From SHZL01 sp963784425 (lineage in GTDB: Bacteria > Pseudomonadota > Gammaproteobacteria > Xanthomonadales > SZUA-36): a DNA stretch of 64,000 bases. The number at the start of each line of letters is the position of its first letter. The first letter of the stretch is position 1. Location of the stretch: positions 12,563 to 76,562 of the forward strand of contig CAWARM010000016.1 of assembly GCA_963784425.1 (NCBI GenBank), given 5' to 3'. The notes beneath the pieces were generated by a model that was given only the letters and a program-made list of their open reading frames with translations, was not told the origin of the DNA and ran no database searches. Position numbers and translations under genes: made by a program. This document shows positions 45,256-56,995 of this stretch, piece after piece.

Positions 45256-46677
45256 GTTGGGTCCTCGGAGGGAATTTGACCGGAAGTAATAGCGAGTTCG
45301 GGGCCATCGAGCGGACGTCGCAGCGCGTTTTCGAGTGAGGCTTCGGCGCTGCGCACATTCTGCACAGCCGAGAGTTCGTCGAGCCCGGCCACCATGCGCC
45401 CGGATTGGGCCGTGTTCCACTCGAAGCGGTCGATCGCGCCCGCGCTGATCGCTGTCTCTGCTTGCGCAGCGAGCCGATCGGCGATGTGTCGCTGTTGACG
45501 GGCCTGCTCCAGCTGGAGCCAGGCCGCCGCGTAGTCTTGTTGTGCGAGTTCAACTGCTGTGCCCGCCGCGGCAACGACCACTTCCAGCGCGTATCCTGCT
45601 TCCAGGCGTCGCGCTTCGGCGGCGGCGATGGCCGCATGGTTCAGGTCCAGTGGCGGCAGCGACAGGCTAAGCACAAACGGAAGTTTTTTCAGGCCGCGCT
45701 CCCAGGCGTACGCAGGACCCAAGTGCAGCTGCGGATACTGGGAGGCGACCGCGCTTTTCAGGGCTTCTTCCGCCTGGTCATAGGCGAGGCTGGCTCGAGC
45801 AACATCCGGACGGGCAAGCAGGGCGGCATCAAGGCAGATCGCCGGCAATGGACCGGTCAATTTTGTCGGCGCATCGATCCCTGGCCAGCTCAATGCAGTT
45901 TCATCAATGGCCCCCAACGAAACGCCGACGGCGGCAGCCAGTTGTAGCCCTGTGGTAGCGGTCCGTGCCTCCGCGTCGGCGAGGCGGCGCTGATCGGTAG
46001 CCAGCTGGGCCCGGGCGCGCTCGACGTCGGTATGCGCAACGGTGCCTGCCGACAGGCGATGCTGCATGGCGGTCAACTGACGCTCGCGCAATTCCACAAG
46101 CTTGGTCGTGGATTCCACCTCTTTTCGGGCCAGCAGATGTTGCGCCAGCGCGTTGCGAATCCTCAGCCGCACCAACCAGGCAGCATCCGTGTAATCGAAC
46201 ACTGCGATCCTTCGCGCTCAGTTCCGCAGTGTTGATGCGCGACTCGCGGCGCACCCCTGTATCCAGCAAGATGTCGCCGCCAACACCGAGTTGCCAGGGT
46301 GAAGCTTCCGGGGCATTAAAAGCGTATTCGGTGGTGAGGAGCAGTGTCGGGCCCTGCAACACATGCGCTGCCTTGGCCTCGGCTGCGGCTGCGGCTGCGG
46401 TTGCTCGTGCATGGGTGATTTCGGGGTTGGCGGTTAAGGCGGCGGCCAGCAAGGACAGACGGTCCAGGCGGCGGCCATCCCATTCGGCCCCGGGCGCCAG
46501 CCGGGTGATTTCAGCCCGCACTACTGCCTCGTCGAGCGTGGCGGAGGCCTGCTTGTGCAATAGCTCAGCCGGTGTCAGCGGCGCCGGGGCATAGCTCACG
46601 CAGCCGGATAGCCAGCCAGATAGGGTGGCTCCAGCAATGAGCGTAAACAGAAAGCGCAGATGGAAAACCCGTCGCAT
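45213..46677 (-). CDS. TolC-type outer membrane factor (CzcC-like), frameshifted
   Basis: A signal peptide ending in a lipobox-like L-S-G-C-V starts at 46677. The first frame (NPEITHARATAAAAAAEAKAA, L-G-V-G-G-D-I-L-L-D-T-G) runs to about 46205, and the rest (FDYTDAAWLVRLRIRNALAQ, then ATDQRRLADAEARTATTGLQ) continues in another frame to 45213. One base gained, or two lost, near 46205 explains the break. The halves together give about 487 residues, normal for an outer membrane efflux protein. First gene of the operon. Confidence 0.82.
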
Positions 46678-46832
46678 CGCTCTGCCTGGATCAAATTGAA
46701 GGTGTGATCATAGCGAAGCAGCATTGCTGCCCCGTGTGCCGAACATTGAGAATAATTAACAAAGCGGCAAGCGCCTGGCCATTAAGCGGAATTGCCCGGG
46801 AGGTGAGGGCACGATCAAGCTGCAGAAGCCGG

Positions 46833-46838
46833 TATAAT
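46833..46838 (+). promoter_or_regulatory. Perfect -10 hexamer before the DUF4239 gene
   Basis: TATAAT lies 23 bases before the GTG start, leaving a short leader with GGAG. No convincing -35 is visible at the usual spacing, so an activator may be needed. Confidence 0.45.
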
Positions 46839-46861
46839 CAGAAAAAAATGGAGACGACTTG

Positions 46862-47630
46862 GTGAATCCGACTATCATCAGCTTGACCGTATTTGCCTGT
46901 ACCTTCGGCGGGGCTTTGCTCGGCTTGTGGCTGCGCACCGTGTTGCCGGAGCATCACCTCAGTCACGAGTCAAAAGACACGATCAAGGTAGGCATTGCCC
47001 TCATTGCCACGATGACGGCCCTGGTTCTTGGCCTCGTCACTGCCTCGGCCAAGAGTTCCTTCGATGCGGTGGAGTCAGGCGTGCAACAAACCGCCATCGA
47101 CGCCCTGACGCTGGACCGCACGTTGGCGCAATATGGCCCGGAAACCAGGATGATCCGCACCGGCCTGAAGTTCGCGGTCGGGACGCGATTGGACATGATA
47201 TGGCCGCAGGACTCGTCCGCCGCCACCAACCTGGACCCACTGCAAATCGGAGGGAGGGGCCAACGCTGAAGCACTCATGCACGCAATCCGCAGTCTGCAG
47301 CCAGGCAACGACACCCAGCAGGCGCTGCAGTCCGAGGCGGTAAATCAGGCCGAAACGTTGTTGAAGGCGAGATGGATGGTGCTGGCCAGCGTGAGCTCTT
47401 CCATTCCGGTGTACTTCCTCGTGATTCTGGTCTTCTGGCTCACGATTACCTTCACCAGTTTCGGCTTATTTGCTCCACTGAACGCGACTGTAGTTACGGT
47501 GCTCTTCGTGTGCGCGCTGTCCGTCTCAAGCGCCATATTCCTGGTACTGGAAATGGATGGGCCATTCGAGGGTTTGCTGCGGGCTTCCCCGGAACCGATG
47601 CGGATCGCACTCGCACATCTCAATCAATAG
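46862..47630 (+). CDS. DUF4239-like membrane protein, frameshifted
   Basis: About 255 residues reconstructed. A GTG start (GGAG eight bases upstream) opens two N-terminal helices (ISLTVFACTFGGALLGLWL and VGIALIATMTALVLGLVTA), then a soluble loop; two further helices lie near the C-terminus (YFLVILVFWLTITFTSFGLF and ATVVTVLFVCALSVSSAIFL). The ordering 2 TM - loop - 2 TM with FDAVESGVQQTAIDALTLDR matches the bestrophin-like DUF4239 family. The frame ends early at 47269; after one extra G near 47252 it continues through NAEALMHAIRSL to 47630. Confidence 0.72.
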
Positions 47631-47633
47631 CAT

Positions 47634-47714
47634 AATTGGGGTCAGAGTAAAAATGCCAAAGTAGAAATGGCCCGCAGTAAAGTGCCATACCCAATTTTTA
47701 CTCTGACCCCATTT
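47634..47714. repeat. Type B palindrome, copy 3
   Basis: Arms 47634-47654 (AATTGGGGTCAGAGTAAAAA plus T) and 47694-47714 flank a 39-base centre that itself contains a degenerate AAAGTGCCA motif as in copies 2 and 4. It lies between the converging DUF4239 and amidohydrolase genes. Confidence 0.85.
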
Positions 47715-47718
47715 CCGG

Positions 47719-49512
47719 CTAATCAAATGCGTCGGACTGGTAGACGACCTTGCCGCCGACCACGGTCAGCAGCACATGGACATCAGCAATTTCCTCGGCG
47801 GGAATCTCAAACAGGTTGCGGTCCAGAATGATCAGGTCTGCGAGTTTGCCCACTTCCAGCGACCCGGTTTCGGCCTCCTGGTGGAGTTCGTAGGAGGAGT
47901 TGATCGTGATTGTGCGAATCGCAGTCTCACAGCTTAGGCCCGGGTCATCGCTGAGCCTTCCGAAATACTGCGGACCGGCGCTGGGAGCGTTTGCCCTGGT
48001 CACTCCGACCTTCAAGGCGAACCATTCGTCCAGCGGATCCACCGGCCAGTCGCTGCCGTAGGCTATGCGCGCGCCCGCCTCGTGCAGGAATCCCTGCGGC
48101 TCCATGTATCTGAATCGCTCCGGCCCGAGATAGTCCCGTGCACCTTCTATCGTATCGGAGGCGGGCTTGCCCCACTGCAAGGAGAGGACGGGAATCACAT
48201 CCAGCTCTGCAAAGCGCGGAAAGTCTGCCGGGTTGACGATTTCATCGTGGGCGATGGCTGCACGGATACTCTCACCCGGATATTTTTTGCGCATGGCCTG
48301 GAATCCATCCAGCGCATACCGCGTTGCGCCGTCACCGTCGGCATGGATATGCGGATCTATACCGGCAGCGGCCAGTTGCAGCAGTAGCACCTTGAGGACT
48401 TCAGCAGAGAAATACGGTGCCGGCCCTTTGTTGCCACTGGAGACCCAGTTCGGCTTTTCGGCCGTGCCCTGGTTCACCAGGTAAGGCTCGAGCATCACTC
48501 CTGTGAACGCCGGCGCCGTGATGACTCCGTCCATGTACAACTTGGCATTGCGCACGGTGATGGCGGGTTGCACGGTGACCGGTCCCTGGTCGAACTCACG
48601 TGCCACTTTCAACAGTGCGGCTACCGCCTCCTCCGGCTTGCGTCCTTCCTCCGGCGTGATTTCCATCGCGAAGTGCGCACGCGCGGTCAGCTTTCCTTCG
48701 CGCTGCAGTGCCGCATAGGCTGCGACAGTCCTGGCATCGGCAGAAGCGTCGAGAAACGTGGTAATGCCCTGTGCCCGCACGGCTTCCAAAGAGGCCTGTG
48801 CCGCGGCGAGCATCTCCGCGTCGGTGGTCTCCGGTAGCAAGTGATCGAAGAGCGCCTGTGCGGAATCCTCCAGGATACCGGTCGGCTGGCCGGTCGCGTT
48901 GTGTGCGATCTTGCCCGCTTCAGGGTCGGGGGTGTCCGCCGTGATGTGCGCGAGTTCCATGGCCCGCGAATTGGCCAGCGTTGAGTGGCCGAACGAGGAT
49001 CGCACCAGGATGGGACGCTGTGTCTGCAGCACATCAAGGTCTTCGCGGCTTACTTCGGTTCCGGCCGGCAGCATGTTTTGCTGGAACCAACTCTCAACTT
49101 CCAGCCAGTCATCCGGACCCTTGTCGCGCGAGGCGTCGAGGCAGGCCTGGATCTTTGCCTGGAACTGGGCAACGGTGAGCGCCGCGTAGTTCAGGCTGCA
49201 GCCGAGGATTTTCATGCCGCCCGAAAGTGGATGCATATGACCATCCACCAAGCCGGGCATCATCATGCGTCCGCCCAGGTCGATTACTTTCGTCTCCGGC
49301 CCTACAAACTGTCCGGCACCGGCATCATCGCCGACATAGACGATCTTCCCGTCCCGCACCGCCAATGATTCCTGCGTGCTGTTGCGGGCATCGACGGTGT
49401 AGATCGTGCCATGGCGATAGACGGTATCGGCTGCTGGTTCCGCCGCAATCGCTTGAACACCCCAGGCGATCATCGCCCATGTGAAAACTAATGCCCTGGT
49501 CTTGATGCTCAT
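47719..49512 (-). CDS. Secreted amidohydrolase, YtcJ/amidohydrolase-3 family
   Basis: 597 residues with a signal peptide (LVFTWAMIAWGVQAIA). The metal motif HxH is in MPGLVDGHMHPLSGG; further ligands fit H-I-H-A-D-G-D and the terminal Asp in YGSDWPVDPLDEW. The C-terminal composite domain (EVGKLADLIILDRNLFEIP) is typical. These enzymes cleave N-acyl or formamide bonds; the substrate is unknown. The gene lies alone between two type B palindromes, 4 bp from one and about 46 bp from the other. Confidence 0.9.
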   Translation of the reverse strand: MSIKTRALVFTWAMIAWGVQAIAAEPAADTVYRHGTIYTVDARNSTQESLAVRDGKIVYVGDDAGAGQFVGPETKVIDLGGRMMMPGLVDGHMHPLSGGMKILGCSLNYAALTVAQFQAKIQACLDASRDKGPDDWLEVESWFQQNMLPAGTEVSREDLDVLQTQRPILVRSSFGHSTLANSRAMELAHITADTPDPEAGKIAHNATGQPTGILEDSAQALFDHLLPETTDAEMLAAAQASLEAVRAQGITTFLDASADARTVAAYAALQREGKLTARAHFAMEITPEEGRKPEEAVAALLKVAREFDQGPVTVQPAITVRNAKLYMDGVITAPAFTGVMLEPYLVNQGTAEKPNWVSSGNKGPAPYFSAEVLKVLLLQLAAAGIDPHIHADGDGATRYALDGFQAMRKKYPGESIRAAIAHDEIVNPADFPRFAELDVIPVLSLQWGKPASDTIEGARDYLGPERFRYMEPQGFLHEAGARIAYGSDWPVDPLDEWFALKVGVTRANAPSAGPQYFGRLSDDPGLSCETAIRTITINSSYELHQEAETGSLEVGKLADLIILDRNLFEIPAEEIADVHVLLTVVGGKVVYQSDAFD

Positions 49513-49558
49513 GAGTAAGCTTTTCCCCGACGGTTAACTACCTGGAATTTTTGTAAAA

Positions 49559-49653
49559 GTGGGGTCAAGAGCAGGGTGGGGTCAGAGTAAAGTGCCAGAG
49601 TTAAAGTGTCACTCTGAACCCATTTTTACTCTGGCACTTTACTCTGACCCCAC
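49559..49653. repeat. Type B palindrome, copy 4, composite
   Basis: The outer arms GTGGGGTCAGAGTAAAGTGC (49576 onward) and its complement ending at 49653 pair perfectly over at least 25 bases. Degenerate B fragments lie inside (AAAGTGTCACTCTGAACCC, TTTTTACTC) and just outside (GTGGGGTCAAG, 49559-49569). It looks like one B element inserted into, or recombined with, another. Confidence 0.8.
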
Positions 49654-49655
49654 CT

Positions 49656-50060
49656 TCAGCTACGCAGGGCCTCGGCGACACGTTTCAATCGCCGTTCGGC
49701 TTCGCTGCCGACCTCCTTGAGGACCGGGTCACCTTCGAACCCGCCTGCCCGCATCATGGCTGCCGGGTCAACAATGCGAACCAGGGTGCCGCCCTCCGGC
49801 GTTTCCTCAACGATGACGTTGCAGGGTAATAGCAGCCCGGCATCCGGGCGGCTGGACAGCGCTTTATGCGCAAGCGGGGGATTGCAGGCGCCAAGAATAG
49901 TGTACTGGTGAAAATCGACTCCCAGTTTCTCCTTGAACGCATCGTGTATGTCGATGCGGGTTAGTACGCCAAAACCCTCTGCTTTCAGGGCCGCGATGAC
50001 ACGCTCAAGGGACTGTCGATAGGGGGTCTCCAGCACCACCTCGTAGGCCATTCCACTCAT
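49656..50060 (-). CDS. DUF302 protein
   Basis: 134 residues from ATG 50060. The domain is clear: LERVIAALKAEGFGVLTRID, KLGVDFHQYTILGACNPPLA and LLLPCNVIVEE. DUF302 proteins are small and cytoplasmic or periplasmic, with a conserved Cys and His region, often near sulfur or redox genes; function unknown. No signal peptide or strong ribosome binding site was seen. It starts 7 bp after the Gly/Pro-rich gene and is the last gene of the sulfatase operon. Confidence 0.8.
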   Translation of the reverse strand: MSGMAYEVVLETPYRQSLERVIAALKAEGFGVLTRIDIHDAFKEKLGVDFHQYTILGACNPPLAHKALSSRPDAGLLLPCNVIVEETPEGGTLVRIVDPAAMMRAGGFEGDPVLKEVGSEAERRLKRVAEALRS

Positions 50061-50067
50061 GGTTTGT

Positions 50068-50391
50068 CTAGTGTCGCCCGACCCGGTTGACAGGTCCACC
50101 CTGGTTGGCGGGGCCACCAAATCCGGGATTGGCAGGTCCTCCAACTCCCGGCCCACCAGGCCCACCCACGCCGACACCGGGCGCCACACCGACTCCCGGT
50201 GCGCCGGCGCCGACCGTGGATCTTCGCGCCACGCCGGCATAGCTGACCGGGGTTACCGGTGCTCCTACCACCGCCTCAGCCGTGGCTATCAGGCCTCCGT
50301 GAGGGCTCAGTGAAAGCTCACCATTGCACAACCACCCGGCAACGGCCAGGCCTGAAATCAGCAGATACCTGCCTGTCTTGGAATATTTCAT
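50068..50391 (-). CDS. Small exported Gly/Pro/Val-rich protein
   Basis: 107 residues with a signal peptide-like start (YLLISGLAVAGWLCNG) and a low-complexity C-terminal half made of G-V-G-V, P-G-G-P-G and G-G-P-A-N repeats. Similar small proteins accompany DUF2092 and sulfatase genes. GGAGGA precedes the ATG, which overlaps the DUF2092 stop as ATGA. Function unknown; it may be an extended surface or periplasmic peptide. Confidence 0.7.
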   Translation of the reverse strand: MKYSKTGRYLLISGLAVAGWLCNGELSLSPHGGLIATAEAVVGAPVTPVSYAGVARRSTVGAGAPGVGVAPGVGVGGPGGPGVGGPANPGFGGPANQGGPVNRVGRH

Positions 50392-51199
50392 TGGGTTCCT
50401 CCTGTCTCGGGTTCCGGTGGTAGTTCGTCCAGGTCAATGAGCGCGTTGGGGTCAAGTTGTTTGGCATCGCTGGGCGGGGTGAAAGTGAATGCATCCTTGC
50501 CTGGTTTCACGCCGGTTTTCCAGCTCTTGATGCGAAACGTATACTGCGGTGCGCTGTTCATGGTCTTGCTGGTAATGACCACCTTGCGCGGGATGGGTTG
50601 ATCACCTACCTCAACCCAGAATTGCCAGTCGGTATCGAAATTGCGGAATGCGAGGTGTTCGCACTCCACTCCGTCGATCACGCCGCGGCCAATGTGCTTG
50701 GCTTCCATGATATCGGCCACCAGTACGTCATAGGCATTCGACAGCAGGAAATCGGCGCCCGGTAATGCGACTCCGTGCCCCGCTCTCAGCGCTTCAATCA
50801 ACTGGTCCACGGTACCCACGGCGGGGAACTGCGCATAAGAGTTGTTGTGTTTGGCGTAGATGCTGGCGGTTTTGCCATCGAAGTACAAGGCTACATCCGC
50901 ATATCCGCCTACGCGGTGCGCATGCAGCTTGTTTGGCCGGCTCAACACGGCCTCCCCTGAGTTGGTGAACTGGATTTTTTCCAATTGCGGCGTGATGACC
51001 TCGATATCGCTATCAAAGGTGAACTCGATGTTCTGCTGGCTGCTCACATAGTCCGCCATGGATTTGAGGATAGCCTTGGCGTCTCCCTGGTTCTCCTGCG
51101 CGCTCACCCCCGTCGCAAAAGTTACGGCAATACTGAGGGCCAGCAGACAAATAAATGTTGCGCCGGAACTGTTGCCTGGTCTTGAACTTGGAATCATCT

Positions 51200-51203
<4 letters not shown>
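50388..51203 (-). CDS. DUF2092 periplasmic protein
   Basis: 271 residues. A signal peptide (FICLLALSIAVTFATGVSA) is followed by the LolA-like beta half-barrel of DUF2092 (ILKSMADYVSSQQNIEFTFD, NKLHAHRVGGYADVALYFDG, G-R-G-V-I-D-G-V-E-C-E-H-L-A-F). Either GTG 51203 or ATG 51197 may start it; both are adjacent to the sulfatase stop. It is coupled on both sides (sulfatase upstream, Gly/Pro-rich protein downstream), so it probably serves the same periplasmic process. Molecular function unknown. Confidence 0.82.
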
Positions 51204-53716
<2,513 letters not shown>

Positions 53717-53797
53717 GATTGCGCTATCTCCTGAGGAATTCTCAATGTTCTAGTCGTGTGAATATACCGAACCCGGGTTTCAGGAATATGAAAACCA

Positions 53798-53819
53798 GGT
53801 TTTTCACGGTTGAAAAACC
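53798..53819. promoter_or_regulatory. Operator-like palindrome upstream of the sulfatase operon
   Basis: GGTTTTTCA CGGT TGAAAAACC is a perfect nine-base inverted repeat with a four-base centre, about 82 bp before the sulfatase start codon. This is a plausible repressor or activator site for the operon. The regulator is not in the window. Confidence 0.45.
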
Positions 53820-53852
53820 ACCCGGACCAGGCAGTTGTCCTGGAAGGTGGCT

Positions 53853-53880
53853 TTGACAATGTTCAAAGGTGAAGTATAGA
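53853..53880 (+). promoter_or_regulatory. Sigma-70-like promoter toward DUF1244
   Basis: A perfect -35 TTGACA (53853-53858) and a -10-like TATAGA (53875-53880) are 16 bases apart. It would drive the DUF1244 gene and perhaps the ligase after it, with a leader of about 170 bases. Confidence 0.45.
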
Positions 53881-54056
53881 ACCTGTCATAAAAATACGAT
53901 ACCCCGCCCGGCAGCGAGACATGACACAAGTCAGATATACACAATTGCCAGCCGTTCCAGGGCAAAAGGAGCGCCGGCTTTGAGCAACGTGGGCATTCCT
54001 GGAGTAATCTTCTCAAGTCGGAATCAACAGCTGAAACCAGGCAAGGCAGGTAGAAA

Positions 54057-54374
54057 ATGGCTGAGTTGGACCAACAGACCCGGATGGAACTGGAAGCGGA
54101 CGTCTTGCACACGCTGATCAAGCACCTGAATAAGCGCAGTGACGTGCAAAACATTGACTTGATGAACCTCGCCGGCTTCTGCCGCAACTGCCTGAGCAAA
54201 TGGTATGTCGCGGCGGCGAAAAACAGGGGGCTAGCAGTATCTATGGACGAGGCGCGTGAGCATATCTACGGTATGAGCTATGACGAATGGAAGGCGAAGC
54301 ACCAGAAAGACGCAACCCCCGAGCAGGTTGAGGCGTTTAACAAGGTAATGGCGGATCCAAACCTCACGACCTGA
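54057..54374 (+). CDS. DUF1244 protein
   Basis: 105 residues, cytoplasmic and mostly helical. The conserved core D-L-M-N-L-A-G-F-C-R-N-C-L-S-K-W-Y is diagnostic for DUF1244, a small proteobacterial family whose structure is known but not its function; the C-x-x-C could bind metal. It ends 31 bp before the cyanophycin-synthetase-like gene on the same strand. Confidence 0.85.
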   Translation: MAELDQQTRMELEADVLHTLIKHLNKRSDVQNIDLMNLAGFCRNCLSKWYVAAAKNRGLAVSMDEAREHIYGMSYDEWKAKHQKDATPEQVEAFNKVMADPNLTT

Positions 54375-54405
54375 GGTAGGGAGGACTGGGGTTAGAATAC
54401 CCATC

Positions 54406-56919
54406 GTGGAAATCCGCGAGAAACTGCTGCTGCTGGGGCCCAACCGGCGCTGCGAACAGACGGTTTTTGAACAACAGTTTGTCCTGGCGCCTGCCGAGCT
54501 GGAAATTCTTGCCGATCGCCTGCCGGCGATATGCGCTCAACTATTCACGGTTTCGCCGTTCTCCTCTGGCGGCTTCACGGAACGGATCCAGCCAGCCCTT
54601 GCAGTCGACCAGCAGGCGCTCAGCGCTTTCGCCATAGTCTTCAGCGCAATGGCCCTGGCCGTGCAGCAATACACCGGCCATGACGTCACCAGGCATGGTT
54701 ATGCACTCGACGGCGCAGGCAACGGAGTGTGGGTGTGGTTCGAATATGAACACCCGGAAGTGGCGGATCGGGCCGCCGACCTTGCGCTCCGGTGGCTTGC
54801 AGAGTTGGAACCCGCTCTCATCCTTCCTGCACACGATGATTCAAGAAATGCGGATCGGGCGACGCAGTACCGCGAGTTCCTGGCGCTCGCCAGGGAACGG
54901 GTGCTGCCGCGTGACGCGGCGGCCATCATTGCTGCTGCAAGTCGCCTGGGCGTGCCCTGCCAGAAGCTCGAACGCGAACCCTTCATCGCTCCGGAGCGAA
55001 AATTTCGAGTGCGCAAGAATGGCATGCTGAAACTGGGCCACTGCGCGCACCAGCACATTATCGATGGCACGTTTTCCCTCAGCCGCAATGCACACCTCGC
55101 GCCTTTGCTGGGCGACCGCGTTGCGCTGCGACGGGAGCTCGCCCGCCTGCATGTTCCACTGCCGAAGTGCGACCCCACGGCCGACAATTGCATTATGTCG
55201 CGCAAGGCAGTTCGCGCAGCAGAGCAGATCGGATTTCCGGTGGTGGTCAAGGCGGGAGTGCGGGGGTGTCGTGCGGGTGTGTTCCTGGATTTGAACACTG
55301 CGGAGGATGTTCGGACCGCAGTTGAAGGCGCGCGACACCTGTCCACTAACGTCAGTGTCGAGGCGCTGGTGGCTGGCCAGTCATGCAAGCTGCTGGTGGT
55401 TAACCATGCGCTGCTTGGGGCGTTTGCCTGCGGTGCGGAGATAAAAACTGCGGACGTGCATTCCTCCATCATTGACCTCGCCTGCCACCTCTCGCGCGAG
55501 CTCGGTGTCGGAATGCTGTTGTTGGACCTTGTGACCACCGATTTCACCCGTCCGCTGGCAGAGACGGGTGGGGCCGTCGTGGATTGTGATCTGGCCCCGC
55601 AACTGGACCATCTCGTTCCGGCTGGGCTCATTCCCGCTGGCCTCGGATGGGGCTTGCTCGACCGGGCAGCAGAGGCGTTCGTGCGCTGGATGTATCCACC
55701 CGGCGCCGCTGCGCGCATTCCGGTAATCGCCGTGACCGGCACCAACGGCAAGACCACCACCTGCCATATGATTGAGCGCATCCAGCGGGCGGCTGGCCGT
55801 CACCCCGGCGTAGTCTGCTCCGATGGAATCTTTGTCGACCAGGTGTACACCGCGAGCCGAAGCGACATGGGGGGTGGCGCCCATCATGGCATCCTCGAGC
55901 TCGGCAATGTCGATGTCGCCGTGCTGGAAGAGTATTTCGGCCGCATCCTGCGCGTGGGATTTGCATTCGAATGGTGTGATGTGGCGGTGTGCACCAACGT
56001 AACCAACGATCACCTCGGACGCATCGGGATTCACACGCTGGACGAAATGGCTGCAGTGAAGTTCGAAATGGTGCGCCGTGCACGCGGGGCGGTGGTTCTC
56101 AATGCCGATGATTCTTTTTGCCTGGCCATGGCGAAGCAGTCGAAGGCACGCAGGATTTGTCTGGTTTCCAATGCGGAGAATCCTGAGCTGACGGCAGAAA
56201 CACTGGAAGACGCGGACAGCCGCTGCGTGGTTGAACCCGAGGCCGGCCGTGCGTCCATTGTGATCTACGATGGTGCCGAGCGTATTCCTTTGGTCGCCAT
56301 CGATGACATACCCGCCACCTTTGAAGGTGCGGCCGTACACAATATCAGCAACGCGATGCATGCCGCGGCGGCCTGTTATTTCTCGGGGGTGCCTGTCGCC
56401 ACCATAGCCGAGGCCTTGCGCGCATTCCGGATGTCATTCGACGCCACGCCGGGCCGGCTCAATATCTTCGATGGCCACCCGTTCAGGGTCATCATGGACT
56501 ACGCGCACAATGCGGACGGCTTCCGCAGGATCTGTGCATTTGTCGATCGGCAAAGCGTGGCTGGCCGAAAAATCATCATGTTTTCCGTTCCTGGCGACCG
56601 GCGGGATGGTGACATCAAGCATGCGGCAGCGGAAATGGCCGGGCACTTCGATCTTTACGTGTGTCGTGTCTACTCGGATTTGCGGCGCGGTAGTGCGGAA
56701 GACGTACCGGCGCTGTTGAAAGCCGGCTTGTGCGAAGCAGGAGTCGCCGCTTCGGCTGTCAGCACCATCCCGGATGCCGCCGCCGCAATTCGGTTTAGTT
56801 TGTCCCTGGGCGCTCCCGGGGATCTGCTGGTCCTGTTGCCGGGTCATATCGAACTCGCTTCCACCTGGGAGCAGATCAAGTCGTTCCATTACGGCGAAGG
56901 ACAATTGGGGTCAGAGTAA
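54406..56919 (+). CDS. Cyanophycin-synthetase-like ATP-grasp / Mur ligase
   Basis: 837 residues from a GTG start: an N-terminal CphA-like domain (I-R-E-K-L-L-L-L-G-P-N), an ATP-grasp region (G-F-P-V-V-V-K-A-G-V-R-G-C-R-A-G-V) and a C-terminal Mur ligase with P-loop VIAVTGTNGKTTTCHMIERI near residue 445, CDVAVCTNVTNDHLG and IMDYAHNADGF. Cyanophycin synthetase joins Asp and Arg into a storage polymer. Here the ATP-grasp magnesium site, normally E-V-N-A-A-P-G, reads D-C-D-L-A-P-Q, so one ligase half may be inactive or changed. The last residues come from a type B palindrome, which supplies the TAA. No cyanophycinase gene is nearby. Confidence 0.82.
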   Translation: MEIREKLLLLGPNRRCEQTVFEQQFVLAPAELEILADRLPAICAQLFTVSPFSSGGFTERIQPALAVDQQALSAFAIVFSAMALAVQQYTGHDVTRHGYALDGAGNGVWVWFEYEHPEVADRAADLALRWLAELEPALILPAHDDSRNADRATQYREFLALARERVLPRDAAAIIAAASRLGVPCQKLEREPFIAPERKFRVRKNGMLKLGHCAHQHIIDGTFSLSRNAHLAPLLGDRVALRRELARLHVPLPKCDPTADNCIMSRKAVRAAEQIGFPVVVKAGVRGCRAGVFLDLNTAEDVRTAVEGARHLSTNVSVEALVAGQSCKLLVVNHALLGAFACGAEIKTADVHSSIIDLACHLSRELGVGMLLLDLVTTDFTRPLAETGGAVVDCDLAPQLDHLVPAGLIPAGLGWGLLDRAAEAFVRWMYPPGAAARIPVIAVTGTNGKTTTCHMIERIQRAAGRHPGVVCSDGIFVDQVYTASRSDMGGGAHHGILELGNVDVAVLEEYFGRILRVGFAFEWCDVAVCTNVTNDHLGRIGIHTLDEMAAVKFEMVRRARGAVVLNADDSFCLAMAKQSKARRICLVSNAENPELTAETLEDADSRCVVEPEAGRASIVIYDGAERIPLVAIDDIPATFEGAAVHNISNAMHAAAACYFSGVPVATIAEALRAFRMSFDATPGRLNIFDGHPFRVIMDYAHNADGFRRICAFVDRQSVAGRKIIMFSVPGDRRDGDIKHAAAEMAGHFDLYVCRVYSDLRRGSAEDVPALLKAGLCEAGVAASAVSTIPDAAAAIRFSLSLGAPGDLLVLLPGHIELASTWEQIKSFHYGEGQLGSE

Positions 56920-56995
56920 ATACTCTGATACTTTACTCCGCTCTGACCCCCACTCTAACCCACTAACCTGGAGGGTATTTACCCTGACCCCAAAT
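56904..56995. repeat. Type B palindrome, copy 5
   Basis: The left arm ATTGGGGTCAGAGTAAATAC (from 56904) pairs with the right arm ending at 56995 (GTATTTACCCTGACCCCAAA plus T), with small differences. An inner copy (ACTTTACTCCGCTCTGACCC) lies between. The element sits across the ligase stop codon and the lost 5' end of the aminotransferase. Confidence 0.8.

Larger units (their letters stand above)
53717..54056. other. Intergenic region between divergent sulfatase and DUF1244 genes
   Basis: 340 bases with no credible gene. It contains one perfect operator-like palindrome (53798-53819) and one sigma-70-like promoter facing right (53853-53880), both listed separately. No type A or B element is present. 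Confidence 0.5.

Noticed and set aside
53853..53866. TTGACAATGTTCAA as a fourth FNR box
   Set aside because: It differs from the consensus in both half-sites (TTGAC and TTCAA) and coincides with a good -35 hexamer instead.
53804..54199. Minus-strand reading frame of 131 codons before DUF1244
   Set aside because: It overlaps a promoter and the DUF1244 gene, and has no ribosome binding site or recognisable motif.
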